The notes under the pieces were generated by a model. The model had not been told where the DNA came from. It saw only the letters and a program-made list of their open reading frames with translations, and made no database searches. Positions 1 through 9,151 of a stretch of DNA of 64,000 bases are shown here, one piece after another (positions within the stretch are counted from its first letter, which is position 1; each line of letters opens with the position of its first letter). This stretch comes from a bacterium. GTDB lineage: Bacteria; Babelota; Babeliae; Babelales; UBA12409. The translations under genes and the position numbers were made by a program. The stretch is taken from NCBI GenBank assembly GCA_018660415.1, contig JABJKG010000002.1, positions 62,001 to 126,000 on the forward strand, written 5' to 3'.

Positions 1-1629
1 GCATATAAAAAATTACTGCCTCAATTATCACGAGAGCAACGGCGAGAAGAGGATCTACGTCATCAAGCCAGACATGATGATCATGATTATGTGGATCATA
101 AGGAATTAGCTATACGGCACCGGGTTTCTGATATAACTGTGACGATTGCCGATAAGCATTTTCTTTCAGAAGAGCTGGCTACAGGCTTTAATCTTCAGGG
201 GCTGACTAGTGTTGATTCTATTCAACAGTTGTTTACTGAAGTGGGCTATAACTGGAAGTCCCGCTTTTTTAAAAGAGGAGCCAAGCCTGCTATAACATCT
301 CAAGATTTACAAGATATGTTTATTAAGGGTGACATGGCGACGTTGAAACCTGTATTTAAACCTTTACTTGTATATATGGTCGGGTATGGCACTACTAAAT
401 CAGAAAAACTAGTGAGTATGCAAAGTAGAGAGTTTTATAACTTTATTACAAAGTTGGCACCTTTGATGCAAACCTTATACTTTGTTAATTGTGGGGATAG
501 CAATGTTCTATCTACCAGGACGTTGCATAATCAGCAGGCTGATGTAATTGCGGGTAGTATTGAAGAGCCGCAGGTATATCGTGATATGGCTCTTTTGCCT
601 AATATTTTAGGTAAAGAAGAACTCCCTTTTAACCTTACTAACTTTTTTGCAACATTAGATATGGCAGCCCAATGGAAACGGAATGCGATGAATACAATTA
701 ACAAAAGTATTCGAGAACATGCTGCGATAGAGGGTATTGATCATGCTGCAGTAGAGGGTCAAAAGGTTGATGGTAAACTAGTTATATCGCAAGAAGAATA
801 TATTCGTCGAACTCGGGATGCATGGGGCCAACAACAATTATTCTTCTATTCAAGGTTACGCGAGGCTGTGGATTTTGCGACGCCAACCATCAACAATAAA
901 ATGGTAATGGCTGGAACTCAAATTCCATTTATTTGGGATAGTTATCGTGCAAAATTCTTACCTTTAATAGGGGCTAAAGAAGTGATAGTGGATAATCAGC
1001 ATAGAGCTGCTAATGCTTCAATAGTTATTACCGATAAAGAAAAAGTATTTTTTGAGATTGCTAATGTTTCTACGGTTTCCTTGCTTAATGGCAGCAACAC
1101 AGCTCCATCATTTATTTCACTGACACCAGCCGATGAGCCTCTTACGGTTATTAAGGCTATTCAAATGGATCATGTTACCCTTAAACAATTTTTAGAGCAG
1201 TCTATATTCTCATTAGATGTGTTTGCTGAAAAAACATGGCGAATAAAACAGTTAGTTCTTTCTGATTCTCAAGGCGCTCTCAAGTACTACCAAGACGTTA
1301 CCATTAAGCATGCTCCAGTATCAGCAGGATGGATTTCAGGGGCTGCAATGCAAGGGTCGGTTTCATATAAGGTGATGGAAGACGGTAGTTTGAGTTGGTA
1401 CAACGTTGACTGGAACTTTAAAGAAAAAGAGTTTGCAAACGAGCGAAAAGAAAGGGGTGCTTCTAAGGCGTGGAGAGCAGATTATAACTTATTGACACAG
1501 CCATATCAACATTGGGCTGATACTTTGCGCAGACGTGATGGATGGGACAAAAAGGAAGCGCAAGGCGGAGCTTCTGATCTTATGCGGACCATAATAGAAG
1601 CAGCTATGACTCAACGTGATGCTGCATAA
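1..1629 (+). CDS. Unknown protein, 5' end outside the window
   Basis: The frame is open from base 1 with no stop upstream of the GTG at 91, so the true start almost certainly lies before the window; at least 542 codons are visible. The visible N-terminal part is charged (Gln, Arg, Glu and a His/Asp-rich stretch near bases 60-95). The rest looks like a soluble mixed alpha/beta protein with no membrane segment and a basic, Trp-containing C-terminus. I recognise no family. A short gap separates it from the small membrane protein at 1699. That it is a real gene is well supported by length and codon texture; its function is unknown. Confidence 0.8.
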   Translation, partial: AYKKLLPQLSREQRREEDLRHQARHDDHDYVDHKELAIRHRVSDITVTIADKHFLSEELATGFNLQGLTSVDSIQQLFTEVGYNWKSRFFKRGAKPAITSQDLQDMFIKGDMATLKPVFKPLLVYMVGYGTTKSEKLVSMQSREFYNFITKLAPLMQTLYFVNCGDSNVLSTRTLHNQQADVIAGSIEEPQVYRDMALLPNILGKEELPFNLTNFFATLDMAAQWKRNAMNTINKSIREHAAIEGIDHAAVEGQKVDGKLVISQEEYIRRTRDAWGQQQLFFYSRLREAVDFATPTINNKMVMAGTQIPFIWDSYRAKFLPLIGAKEVIVDNQHRAANASIVITDKEKVFFEIANVSTVSLLNGSNTAPSFISLTPADEPLTVIKAIQMDHVTLKQFLEQSIFSLDVFAEKTWRIKQLVLSDSQGALKYYQDVTIKHAPVSAGWISGAAMQGSVSYKVMEDGSLSWYNVDWNFKEKEFANERKERGASKAWRADYNLLTQPYQHWADTLRRRDGWDKKEAQGGASDLMRTIIEAAMTQRDAA

Positions 1630-1698
1630 AGATTGAAAGAGCTTGTTTTTGTCGGTGCCGATTGGCTACAATTGATTTAAATAATAAAGGAGATTATC

Positions 1699-2199
1699 AT
1701 GACATGGTTCTTTTTTGGTGAAGCGGTTTGGGAAACGATATCCTTGCTTGCTATATCTTTATTTCTAATTTTCCATTTTGTTCATTATGTTTCACGGAAA
1801 AAGTTTGCAATGTTTCAACTCTTGATCGGTCTTGCCGTTGTCCTATTTGGGATTATCATGGCGGTTAAGCTGGGACACGTTGTTCCATCATATCGTATGA
1901 CCGCTGCAGTTGATGCGATATTGTTAACGGCCATGGCATTGATTATATTCGACTTTATTGTCTTGTTTGCTCGTGCATGTGGTATGGGCATATCACCAAG
2001 GCTAGAATCACTGTGCTTCTGGGTCATTGGGGTATGTTATGTCGGAGCAAGTATCATACTGTTATCAGTAGGAACACCAGATCAATTAATGCAATTAGAT
2101 CGCATTACAGATGTTCTTTTACAGCCGTTCTGGATCCTTGTACTGATACGTTTGATCTTTTTGTCACGTAGCCCAAATGAGCCTAAGCCTAGGGTTTAA
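1699..2199 (+). CDS. Small multi-pass membrane protein
   Basis: 166 residues with about five hydrophobic segments (roughly residues 8-28, 38-58, 68-92, 103-126 and 138-156) and a short polar C-terminus. AAGGAG at 1687-1692 sits correctly ahead of the ATG. The 3' end overlaps the convergent gene at 2189-2656 by 11 bases. That neighbour has similar size and topology, so the two may be diverged relatives in inverted orientation, although I see no clear residue-level match. No catalytic or transporter motif is visible and the function is unknown. Confidence 0.75.
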   Translation: MTWFFFGEAVWETISLLAISLFLIFHFVHYVSRKKFAMFQLLIGLAVVLFGIIMAVKLGHVVPSYRMTAAVDAILLTAMALIIFDFIVLFARACGMGISPRLESLCFWVIGVCYVGASIILLSVGTPDQLMQLDRITDVLLQPFWILVLIRLIFLSRSPNEPKPRV

Positions 2200-2656
2200 T
2201 AAGCAGCTTGAGTGCCAATAATAGACCAAGGCAAGCAAATAAGATTCGCATAAAGATTGTATAACTAAATTGGATGACGCTGTCTCTGCCCCAGAGTATG
2301 AGCAATATAAACAGCAGCGTGCATCCTATGTATAACACTTGGTTAATACGGCGCATGCGTTCTGGTATAAAACTGTTTTCATAAACATTGGTGAGCAGGT
2401 CGCCAATCGTGGTTAGTATGCTCGAGGTCAGGAGTACGCAGACGTACATAATGCTGCCAAGGCGAATGAGTTGCCACCAACCAACTTGGAATGGAAAAAA
2501 GAAAACAATGAGCACCAATATCCCAATGAGTAAAACATTGGTTCTGATTTGCAAGGTCCCTTTACCAGAAAAGTAAGCGATTATATAAATTGCAAAGGCG
2601 AGTATAAAGCCTAAGGCAAAGCTTACTTGCAGTAAATCAATTCCCATAAAAAACAT
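2189..2656 (-). CDS. Small multi-pass membrane protein
   Basis: 155 residues with about five hydrophobic stretches (roughly 8-30, 38-56, 64-84, 108-126 and 131-152) separated by short loops; the longest loop, near residues 90-107, is polar and basic. The ATG at 2656 has AAGGATG a few bases upstream on the minus strand. Convergent with, and overlapping by 11 bases, the membrane protein at 1699-2199. No family recognised; it is predicted to sit in the inner membrane. Confidence 0.7.
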   Translation of the reverse strand: MFFMGIDLLQVSFALGFILAFAIYIIAYFSGKGTLQIRTNVLLIGILVLIVFFFPFQVGWWQLIRLGSIMYVCVLLTSSILTTIGDLLTNVYENSFIPERMRRINQVLYIGCTLLFILLILWGRDSVIQFSYTIFMRILFACLGLLLALKLLIKP

Positions 2657-2773
2657 CCTTTTCCGCTATTCCAATTATAAAAAATACAGTATGATAATTA
2701 TTAACACGTGCTTCCGCACGTTCTTGCTAAGTCTATAAGTTTTATTTTTTATGACAATCGGATTATATTTACT

Positions 2774-3160
2774 ATGAAAAAATTAATTGTTCTCTTGGGT
2801 TTAATCGTAGTTTCTGGACAGATTACTGCTGGAGGAAATGGTTCAAAAGTGCTTTCACCAGAAGAGTGTAAACGTATTGGATTGGAGCTACAGAAAGAAG
2901 AGCGCGATCAAGAGGCCATTCGTAAGGCAATGAGAGTGCATCTAGATTTTCTTTGGGAAAAAACAATAAGTGAGGTTCCATTTATTTCGGGGTCTGAAGG
3001 AGGAGAAGCTGTTCGTACTCCTACCGAAATACAGCGGACGTTGTTGGCTGGTTTAGCTGAGATATATGGTAAAAGCTATCCTGACACAAAACAAGCACTA
3101 TTTTATCGTGATGTGTTAGTGCCTGCACAGTTAGCGGAACAAGAAGCGTTAGAGGCTTAG
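2774..3160 (+). CDS. Small exported protein of unknown function
   Basis: The start is placed at 2774, where a classic signal peptide begins (MKKLIVLLGL, cleavage near TAG at residues 19-21); an upstream in-frame start at 2708 would bury the signal. The mature part (about 108 residues) is charged and helical with no recognised motif. A short ACGTGC/GCACGT hairpin lies upstream at 2706-2721. The 3' end overlaps the convergent holB gene by 12 bases. Export is well supported; the function is unknown. Confidence 0.7.
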   Translation: MKKLIVLLGLIVVSGQITAGGNGSKVLSPEECKRIGLELQKEERDQEAIRKAMRVHLDFLWEKTISEVPFISGSEGGEAVRTPTEIQRTLLAGLAEIYGKSYPDTKQALFYRDVLVPAQLAEQEALEA

Positions 3161-3859
3161 TAGTAGATTTTTCCAAAAAAGAGAGCTACTGCCTGGCATT
3201 GGCGTCTTGAGCATTGCTTGCTCTACTACTGCTAATTTTTTTTGAGTTTCTTGGGTTGCGTTATGTAGGTATTGTTTGCTCAAGAAAGAATAGAACTGTT
3301 CTAAAAGATCACCACTTTCATATTCATTTAATTTTGCTTTATCTAGTTCTTGTAGAAATTCTACCGGACTGATCTGACGTGGTGATGTAAGCAAGTTTAA
3401 TAATGCAGAATAGCTTGGATGTTCGTTAGTGGAAGAGAAGCTAAACTCTAGACACCGTGACTTGATAGTCGTTAAAAGTCTATGCTTATGTTCAGTCGCC
3501 AAAATAAAATGGTATCCTGGTGGTGGTTCTTCAATAGGCTTTAACAGCTTGTTGGAACAGGTTTGCCCAAGGGCGTCAGCACGTTGAATAATGAAAAAGA
3601 AATGTTCATTGTCGTCTAACTGCAAGGATATTTTTTCAAACACCATATCTAACTGCTCAACTGTATACGTAGACTTTTCTGGCTCTAGCCACATGGTTGC
3701 ATAATGTTCATGATACTGAATATTACGACAGGAGGTACAGGAACCACAGCTATTGTTGGGACAAAATAGCGTTTGTAGAGCAGAGTGAATTTTTTCTGTA
3801 ACCGTATCGGTATTGCCTGTCCACAATTGTGCAGATGCTAAGATGGATTTATTGTTCAT
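3149..3859 (-). CDS. holB: DNA polymerase III delta' subunit
   Basis: Clamp-loader subunit of the replicative polymerase. The family signature is clear: a zinc module with four cysteines (CPNNSCGSCTSC, residues 33-44), the KLLKPIEEPP segment that follows sensor strands, and the sensor-2-like IKSRC motif near residue 136. The N-terminus lacks a usable Walker A, as in many delta' proteins, and at 236 residues it is shorter than the usual 300-plus, so the C-terminal collar domain is reduced. It overlaps tmk by 11 bases; tmk-holB pairing is common in bacteria. Confidence 0.88.
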   Translation of the reverse strand: MNNKSILASAQLWTGNTDTVTEKIHSALQTLFCPNNSCGSCTSCRNIQYHEHYATMWLEPEKSTYTVEQLDMVFEKISLQLDDNEHFFFIIQRADALGQTCSNKLLKPIEEPPPGYHFILATEHKHRLLTTIKSRCLEFSFSSTNEHPSYSALLNLLTSPRQISPVEFLQELDKAKLNEYESGDLLEQFYSFLSKQYLHNATQETQKKLAVVEQAMLKTPMPGSSSLFWKNLLLSL

Positions 3860-4490
3860 GATTGATCTGCTTAAGTATAAAATCTATTGCGCGTTGAGCT
3901 AGTTGTTCTGAAGGTTCATTAGCGTCAAGTTTCAAAACATTATCTCGGTTTTGAAACAGCTCGTCAAACCCGTTCTTAGCAAGTTGCATGAAATCTTCTT
4001 TTTCTTCTTCAAATGAGGTGAGTGGTTCAGCTCGAGCAAAGACTCGCTTAAATGCTGTTGCTACATCAAGGTCCAAATAAAAGATGATATCTGGTTGTCG
4101 CTCATTCATGGCCCAGTTATTGATTTTTTTAATAGTGGGAATGTCTAATCCGCGGCCATATCCTTGATATACAATCGATGAATCGCCCATGCGATCAGAT
4201 ACCACTATTTTTTTTTCATCGAGTGCTGGGAGTATAACTTGTTCTGAATGCTGTGCACGGTCGGCAGCAAATAAAAGATACTCTGCCTTAGAGCACACTT
4301 TAGGAGTTCGTGGCGTTAGAACAATATCACGTATGAGTTGTCCAATAGACGAGCCTCCAGGCTCTTTGGTTAATAGATATTCAAAGCTATGTTCATCTAA
4401 CTTTGTTTTTAAATTTTTGATGAATGTGGTTTTACCGCAGCCATCAATGCCCTCAACGACAATGAGGAGTCCATCTTTAAGTTTGGTCAT
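3849..4490 (-). CDS. tmk: Thymidylate kinase
   Basis: Phosphorylates dTMP to dTDP with ATP. The P-loop is EGIDGCGKTT (residues 14-23), followed by the KEPGGSSIG dTMP-binding segment, the SDRMGDSS motif carrying the DR pair, and the YQGYGRGL segment. At 213 residues it has normal length. It is the first gene of a two-gene minus-strand operon with holB and is divergent from the glycosyltransferase at 4566. Retaining this kinase suits an organism that must convert scavenged nucleotides for DNA synthesis. Confidence 0.95.
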   Translation of the reverse strand: MTKLKDGLLIVVEGIDGCGKTTFIKNLKTKLDEHSFEYLLTKEPGGSSIGQLIRDIVLTPRTPKVCSKAEYLLFAADRAQHSEQVILPALDEKKIVVSDRMGDSSIVYQGYGRGLDIPTIKKINNWAMNERQPDIIFYLDLDVATAFKRVFARAEPLTSFEEEKEDFMQLAKNGFDELFQNRDNVLKLDANEPSEQLAQRAIDFILKQINHEQ

Positions 4491-4565
4491 TTTTCTTTAG
4501 TAAATAAAGGTTATACTATATCTATAATAAGTGTGATCTATCAGCCATAAATGTAAAGTGTTTTA

Positions 4566-5678
4566 ATGGAAACTAAACCGCGCATCACTCATTTAATAAC
4601 GAGCCTCAAGGTGGGTGGTGCGGAAGCATTACTTGTAGACCTTGTTCAGGAACTTCATAATGATGGGTATAGAAATCAGGTTCTCTATTTTTATGATGGC
4701 CCTAATCGCCTACTATTAGACAAGATGGGTGTAGAGACTGTACGGATTTCCGGATTGTTTAGGCTCTATGATCCGATTTTTTTTGTTCGCCTGGTTAAAA
4801 TGGTCCGTGCGTTCAAGCCGAACGTTATTCATGCATCATTATGGTCGGCGAATTTATGTGCTCGGGTAGTAGGTCGGTTATTAGGTATTCCAGTCCTGTG
4901 TGCTATTCATTCCAATACTAATTTAGCGGGAGCCGGCAATAGAAATAGTCGTTTTAGAACGGTTATAGATCGTGTGTTAAAATACTGGGCGTCTCGGTAT
5001 GTATTAGTATCATCACAAATGGATTCTACGATTTTACCGGCAAAGAGAACAGTGGTTATACAAAACGGTGTCCGTGTTGGTTCATTAGCGTCGAGTCAAA
5101 AGCTGATGCACTCATTAGATCTTAAAAACAAATTCGTTGTAGGGGCGGTAGGGCGGTTTTGTTCAGTGAAGAATTATGCTTTATTGTTAGACTCGTTTGC
5201 GTTGCTTAATACCAAGTATCGGGATACGGTTTTGGTACTGCTTGGGCAGGGTGAGTTGGAAACCGAGTTGAAGGATCAGGCCAAGCGGTTTGGTATTATG
5301 GATAAGGTTCGATTTATACATTCCAATAAAGCCGTCGACTATTATTCTTTGTTTGATTGTTTTGTTATGACGTCATGGGAAGAGGGTCTTTCAATTGCTT
5401 TGTTAGAAGCGATGAGCTTTGGTGTACCTCCTGTTGTGGTCAAACCGGAGGGTGTGCATGAAGTGATCGAGCATGACACAAATGGGTTATTGGTTGGTCA
5501 TCATGATAAAGAGCTTATTGTTCAAGAGATAGAACGCTTACTTGTCGACCCTGTCTTGCATAGACAGATTGCAATGGAAGCGCAACAGACTATTCAGCAT
5601 CAATTTAGTTTCACCAAGATGGTAGACTGCTATAAAGAGCAATACGCTCAATTGTCTAACAACTTTATTGATGTGTAA
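4566..5678 (+). CDS. Family-4 (GT-B) glycosyltransferase
   Basis: 370 residues with the two-domain GT-B layout: an N-terminal acceptor domain starting ITHLITSLKVGGAE, typical of GT4 enzymes, and a C-terminal nucleotide-sugar domain with GAVGRFCSVKN, the SWEEGLSIALLEAM segment carrying the E-x7-E pair, and a GVHEVIEHDTNG motif. It probably transfers a hexose to a surface polysaccharide, lipid or protein; donor and acceptor cannot be read from sequence. A second GT4 enzyme lies at 10138-11295. It is a single-gene unit divergent from tmk. Confidence 0.87.
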   Translation: METKPRITHLITSLKVGGAEALLVDLVQELHNDGYRNQVLYFYDGPNRLLLDKMGVETVRISGLFRLYDPIFFVRLVKMVRAFKPNVIHASLWSANLCARVVGRLLGIPVLCAIHSNTNLAGAGNRNSRFRTVIDRVLKYWASRYVLVSSQMDSTILPAKRTVVIQNGVRVGSLASSQKLMHSLDLKNKFVVGAVGRFCSVKNYALLLDSFALLNTKYRDTVLVLLGQGELETELKDQAKRFGIMDKVRFIHSNKAVDYYSLFDCFVMTSWEEGLSIALLEAMSFGVPPVVVKPEGVHEVIEHDTNGLLVGHHDKELIVQEIERLLVDPVLHRQIAMEAQQTIQHQFSFTKMVDCYKEQYAQLSNNFIDV

Positions 5679-5734
5679 TTTTTTTGAATATATACTCATG
5701 ACAACATTTTTTGTTTAAAAAAAAAGGTTTAGTT

Positions 5735-6295
5735 ATGCAAAAACAAATAAGTATTTTGGTTCTGAGTTTCCTTTTGATTTCTTGTGATACGTTGTTAGGT
5801 GCAAGACCACAGTCTGGAGATTTTGAAGTCAGCTTTGGAACGTCGACAGATCTCTATGCTATGACCGCAGTTTTTTACTACTATTTACATAAGAAGGTTG
5901 AGCAAGGTCTTGAGTCGGGGTATAGGGTTGATCAAAGAGTAGAAAAAAACGTAAAATACTTTCAAAGGGCGATAGTGCACTCATCTTCACTCTTGATTAG
6001 GGAAGCAAGTTCAAAAGAAGCGCTTGGGTTTTTGACCTGGGAGGTTGTGGATGATTATTATGGAGAGATTCAGCACTGGATTATTTCTCAGAAGGGCTTG
6101 AATGGGCTTTGTGCGGGGCTTTTATTTGATAAGCTCGAAAGGCATCTACGAAAAACCCTTGGAAGTGTTCGAATTTCTATGCTGAGACGTCAAGAAGCAG
6201 GGATACGCTTTCTTAAAAGGCGGGGTTATGTAAATTCAGGCCCAGATGAAGCTGATCATAATTGTGATATATATATTAAATCACTCTTGGCCTAA
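5735..6295 (+). CDS. Putative lipoprotein of unknown function
   Basis: The start is set at the ATG at 5735, directly followed by a lipoprotein signal (MQKQISILVLSFLLISC; lipobox LISC with Cys at residue 17). The longer TTG start at 5711 would add eight residues in front of the signal. An A-rich AAAGG lies 7-10 bases upstream. The mature protein (about 170 residues) is basic and helical without recognised motifs. It is predicted to be lipid-anchored in the envelope. Confidence 0.7.
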   Translation: MQKQISILVLSFLLISCDTLLGARPQSGDFEVSFGTSTDLYAMTAVFYYYLHKKVEQGLESGYRVDQRVEKNVKYFQRAIVHSSSLLIREASSKEALGFLTWEVVDDYYGEIQHWIISQKGLNGLCAGLLFDKLERHLRKTLGSVRISMLRRQEAGIRFLKRRGYVNSGPDEADHNCDIYIKSLLA

Positions 6296-6429
6296 ATAAC
6301 AATCTTGTTTTTCCTTTTTAAAAAGCCATAAAGGGCGCCTTTCATCGGATAACTTTTTTTTTAATCATCTTTCTATTGTAGAATTACTATGAAGTGATAT
6401 GGTAATGTATCGAGAAAAAGGTGGTGAAA

Positions 6430-6921
6430 ATGAAACAAATTTTATTATCATTGGCATTTTTGATATTCAATATCGGTGCTGATACCTTATATAACACTCT
6501 TCCGCTGAGTTTTCATAACAGGCGTTCTTATATCGGCTTGGTACAAGGCGCAGATGGTCTTTGGCAAGGATTGCCTCAAGATGCTTCTAATAAAACAGCA
6601 TCCTGTCCACAATTTTACAACCTTATTGGTAACTACTCATTTTCATTGGTGGGAAGTCCCTATGTTTCCGAGTGCGAATTTATGGAATCTCATAGCGATC
6701 AACTTCATGGCCAAGATTTTGTGTGGGTGGACGTACAATGGCTATTTAACGCGTTTTTTACTAATCGACAGCTGGTAAGATTGCGTGATGGCCGGGAAAT
6801 TTTGTTGAAAAGCGAGCTCTTTAATGCCTTACGCACAAAAATGTCTATTGAGCGTTTACAGCAGCTACTCCCGTCTTATGGTGGCGTCTGCATGGTTGAC
6901 GTTTGTTGTAGGAAATCCTGA
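6430..6921 (+). CDS. Exported protein of unknown function
   Basis: Two GTG codons at 6421 and 6424 precede an ATG at 6430. The ATG is preferred because AAAGG at 6417-6421 is then about 8 bases away and the signal peptide (MKQILLSLAFLIFN) starts at once. The mature part carries about five cysteines, including a C-terminal VCMVDVCC cluster, and several aromatic residues. No family recognised. A Rho-independent terminator follows at 6976-7004. Confidence 0.7.
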   Translation: MKQILLSLAFLIFNIGADTLYNTLPLSFHNRRSYIGLVQGADGLWQGLPQDASNKTASCPQFYNLIGNYSFSLVGSPYVSECEFMESHSDQLHGQDFVWVDVQWLFNAFFTNRQLVRLRDGREILLKSELFNALRTKMSIERLQQLLPSYGGVCMVDVCCRKS

Positions 6922-6975
6922 GTGAGGATAATCTAATTTGATTTTTTTGTTGAAAGACGATATTATTATTTAAGT

Positions 6976-7004
6976 AAGATTAAAGGAAAAATTTAATCTT
7001 TTTT
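6976..7004 (+). terminator. Rho-independent terminator
   Basis: A 9-bp perfect stem (AAGATTAAA/TTTAATCTT) with a 7-base loop is followed by further T residues. It sits 55 bases after the exported-protein gene ending at 6921. Confidence 0.8.
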
Positions 7005-7020
7005 AACCAAGATAACCTCC

Positions 7021-7060
7021 ATTTCCCCTATCCTAGACTTTCTGTCAGGGTGGGGGAAAT
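7021..7060 (+). promoter_or_regulatory. Strong hairpin in the leader of the hydrolase gene
   Basis: ATTTCCCC at 7021-7028 pairs with GGGGAAAT at 7053-7060. Inside it CCT(A)GAC can pair with GTCAGG around a TTTCT loop. No T-run follows, so it is not a usual terminator. It ends 19 bases before the ATG at 7080, which has no Shine-Dalgarno sequence, so a role in translation or mRNA stability is possible. Confidence 0.5.
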
Positions 7061-7079
7061 TAGTTAATTATAGAAAAAT

Positions 7080-8108
7080 ATGATGGATAAAAAACTATTA
7101 TCAAAGCTAATGCCACACCGCAAGGGCACTCTTTTTTTCAATGAAAAGGGTGAATCGTTTGATAATGTTTTTGGTCATACAGCATTAATGTTTTTACATT
7201 TAATTAAGAACTATTCCTCTAGAAAGCCAAAAAACAAAGAAAAGTGGATCGAGACATCGATACCGGCAACTCGTAGTCAAGAGCTCGTTTTAACATGGAT
7301 AGGTCACGCAAGTTTTTTGATTCAAGTGGATAATGTAAACATTCTTGTTGATCCTACTTTTTATAGTTCAAGTTGTTTTTTCCCACGAATCATGCCTCCC
7401 GGAATAACACAGGACAACCTTCCTCCAATAGATTTTGTATTACTGTCGCATAACCATCGCGACCATATGGATCGTAAGTCGTTGCGGGATATTATTAATA
7501 AGAATCCAAGGGCGCAGATTATGGTACCGATGGGGGACCGTAAGTGGTTTGGGCGTTATGGCTATAGTTTGGATCTGGTGTCAGAGTTTAATTGGTGGGA
7601 GAGTATTAACCTTCCTAACATTAAGTTTACGTTCTTGCCAGCATATCATTGGTCTCAGCGTTGGATATTTGATCGGAACAAGTCGCTTTGGGGCAGCTGG
7701 ATGATTGAGGTTGGTGGTCAGACCATCTATTTTGGTGGGGATACGGCTAACTGGAAGCATTTTGAGCAAATTGCACAGGAATTTCCTCGTATTGATGTTG
7801 CGTTGATGCCAGTCGGTCCGTGTGAGCCTCGAAACTGGATGGAAAAGGCGCACTTGAGTCCTGAACAGGCTGGTAAGGCTTTTTTAACATTGAATGCACA
7901 GCACTTTATTCCAATGCATTGGGGAACCTTCTTTTTTGGTATTGATTATTATGAACAACCAATAGAGCGTCTTTTGCAATGGTGGAAGAGTAATGAGTCA
8001 CTTCTTGGAACTAAACAGCTTCACATTAACAAGATGGGCAAGCAGTTCAAGCCGCAATCAAATATTTTCGACCTTGGTAAAACAATCAGTAATATTCTCG
8101 AAATTTAA
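7080..8108 (+). CDS. Metallo-beta-lactamase-fold hydrolase (NAPE-PLD/UlaG-like)
   Basis: 342 residues. The metal-binding motif HNHRDH is at residues 124-129 (HxHxDH), preceded by the TWIGHASFLI strand typical of the NAPE-phospholipase-D-like branch. The GGDTANW segment (third metal ligand) and MHWGTF (last His) follow. Members hydrolyse phosphodiester or lactone bonds in lipids or metabolites; the substrate here is not readable. There is no signal peptide, so it is probably cytosolic or membrane-peripheral. The next gene, an alpha/beta hydrolase, starts 41 bases downstream, so the two may form a lipid-handling pair. Confidence 0.85.
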   Translation: MMDKKLLSKLMPHRKGTLFFNEKGESFDNVFGHTALMFLHLIKNYSSRKPKNKEKWIETSIPATRSQELVLTWIGHASFLIQVDNVNILVDPTFYSSSCFFPRIMPPGITQDNLPPIDFVLLSHNHRDHMDRKSLRDIINKNPRAQIMVPMGDRKWFGRYGYSLDLVSEFNWWESINLPNIKFTFLPAYHWSQRWIFDRNKSLWGSWMIEVGGQTIYFGGDTANWKHFEQIAQEFPRIDVALMPVGPCEPRNWMEKAHLSPEQAGKAFLTLNAQHFIPMHWGTFFFGIDYYEQPIERLLQWWKSNESLLGTKQLHINKMGKQFKPQSNIFDLGKTISNILEI

Positions 8109-8149
8109 CCTTATAAGTTTAAATGGTATATTAAAAGGAGTATTGGAAA

Positions 8150-9130
8150 GTGAAAAAAACCATATTATTTTTATCAGTATTAATGATTGTTGGCCTAATT
8201 TGGAAAACCAATGTAATAAGTATGGGATCTACTTTAGCTCAAGACCATATAAAACTTCCTAATGCAACTATGCGGATAGTTCCAACTATTAATGGTAATG
8301 TAGCGATATGGGACTCTCAATCATCGGGTCCACCAGTGATTTTTATTCATGGTAACTCTTCATCGGGAAAAATTTTTAAGAAACAATTTCAAGAATTTGG
8401 CAAAAATTATCGCTTGATTGCTATTGATTTACCTGGTCATGGAGAAAGTGAGCTTCCTACTGATATTTCTAATATTACGTATCCGGGTCTTGCACAGCTA
8501 ATTGCTGAAATAATTGAAAAGCTTGATATTGAGAAAACAGCGGTTGTTGGATGGTCTTTGGGTGGAAGAATTGCATTTGAACTTTCTCATATTATTCCAA
8601 ATAAAATTCAAGGAATGTTGGTGACTGGTACCGCTCCTATAGCCGTATCTCAAGGAATAAAAAAGGGATTTACTCCTACCATTATACCATTCACTCATTT
8701 TGAACCTTCTCCTATTTCTGAAGTGCTCGGTTATAAAAAGCAATTTACGAAAGATCAGGGACGTGAGTTTATGGGCTTGGCCGGATTTAATGTAGATAGT
8801 CCTGAAGCTAGTTTTATAATAGATGATGCAGTTAAAACTGATGGTTTTGTGCGTCATCATTTAATTGAATCTTTCAATAAGGGGCAAGCAACGGACAACC
8901 TTGATATTGTTCGTAATATGAGACATCCACTTGCAATGGTAGTAGGTGAAAAAGACCGAGGTGTGAACCTTGATTATTTAACCAACCAAGTCAACTACGG
9001 TAATTTGTGGAAAAACAAAGTTCACACTATTTCAAACGCTAATCATGCCGCATTTTGGAGTGATTCACAAGAATTTAATTCTATACTTAAAGTTTTTTTA
9101 AAAGACATTTATCCTTCATTAACTGTATAG
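8150..9130 (+). CDS. Alpha/beta-fold hydrolase, membrane-anchored or exported
   Basis: The GTG start at 8150 is supported by AAGGAG at 8135-8140. An N-terminal hydrophobic segment (residues 4-18) precedes the hydrolase domain. The catalytic triad can be placed: nucleophile Ser136 in GWSLGG, Asp269 in GEKDRG and His299 in NANHAAFW; HGNSSSG (68-74) forms the oxyanion hole. Esterase, lipase or haloperoxidase-type activity is possible. It follows the NAPE-PLD-like hydrolase on the same strand. Confidence 0.85.
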   Translation: MKKTILFLSVLMIVGLIWKTNVISMGSTLAQDHIKLPNATMRIVPTINGNVAIWDSQSSGPPVIFIHGNSSSGKIFKKQFQEFGKNYRLIAIDLPGHGESELPTDISNITYPGLAQLIAEIIEKLDIEKTAVVGWSLGGRIAFELSHIIPNKIQGMLVTGTAPIAVSQGIKKGFTPTIIPFTHFEPSPISEVLGYKKQFTKDQGREFMGLAGFNVDSPEASFIIDDAVKTDGFVRHHLIESFNKGQATDNLDIVRNMRHPLAMVVGEKDRGVNLDYLTNQVNYGNLWKNKVHTISNANHAAFWSDSQEFNSILKVFLKDIYPSLTV

Positions 9131-9151
9131 CCAAGCCTTAGCAATGGATCC

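Noticed and set aside
1815-2171. Frames of 60-70 codons inside the membrane-protein gene at 1699
   Set aside because: They overlap a well-supported gene with a good ribosome site and show no family or signal of their own.
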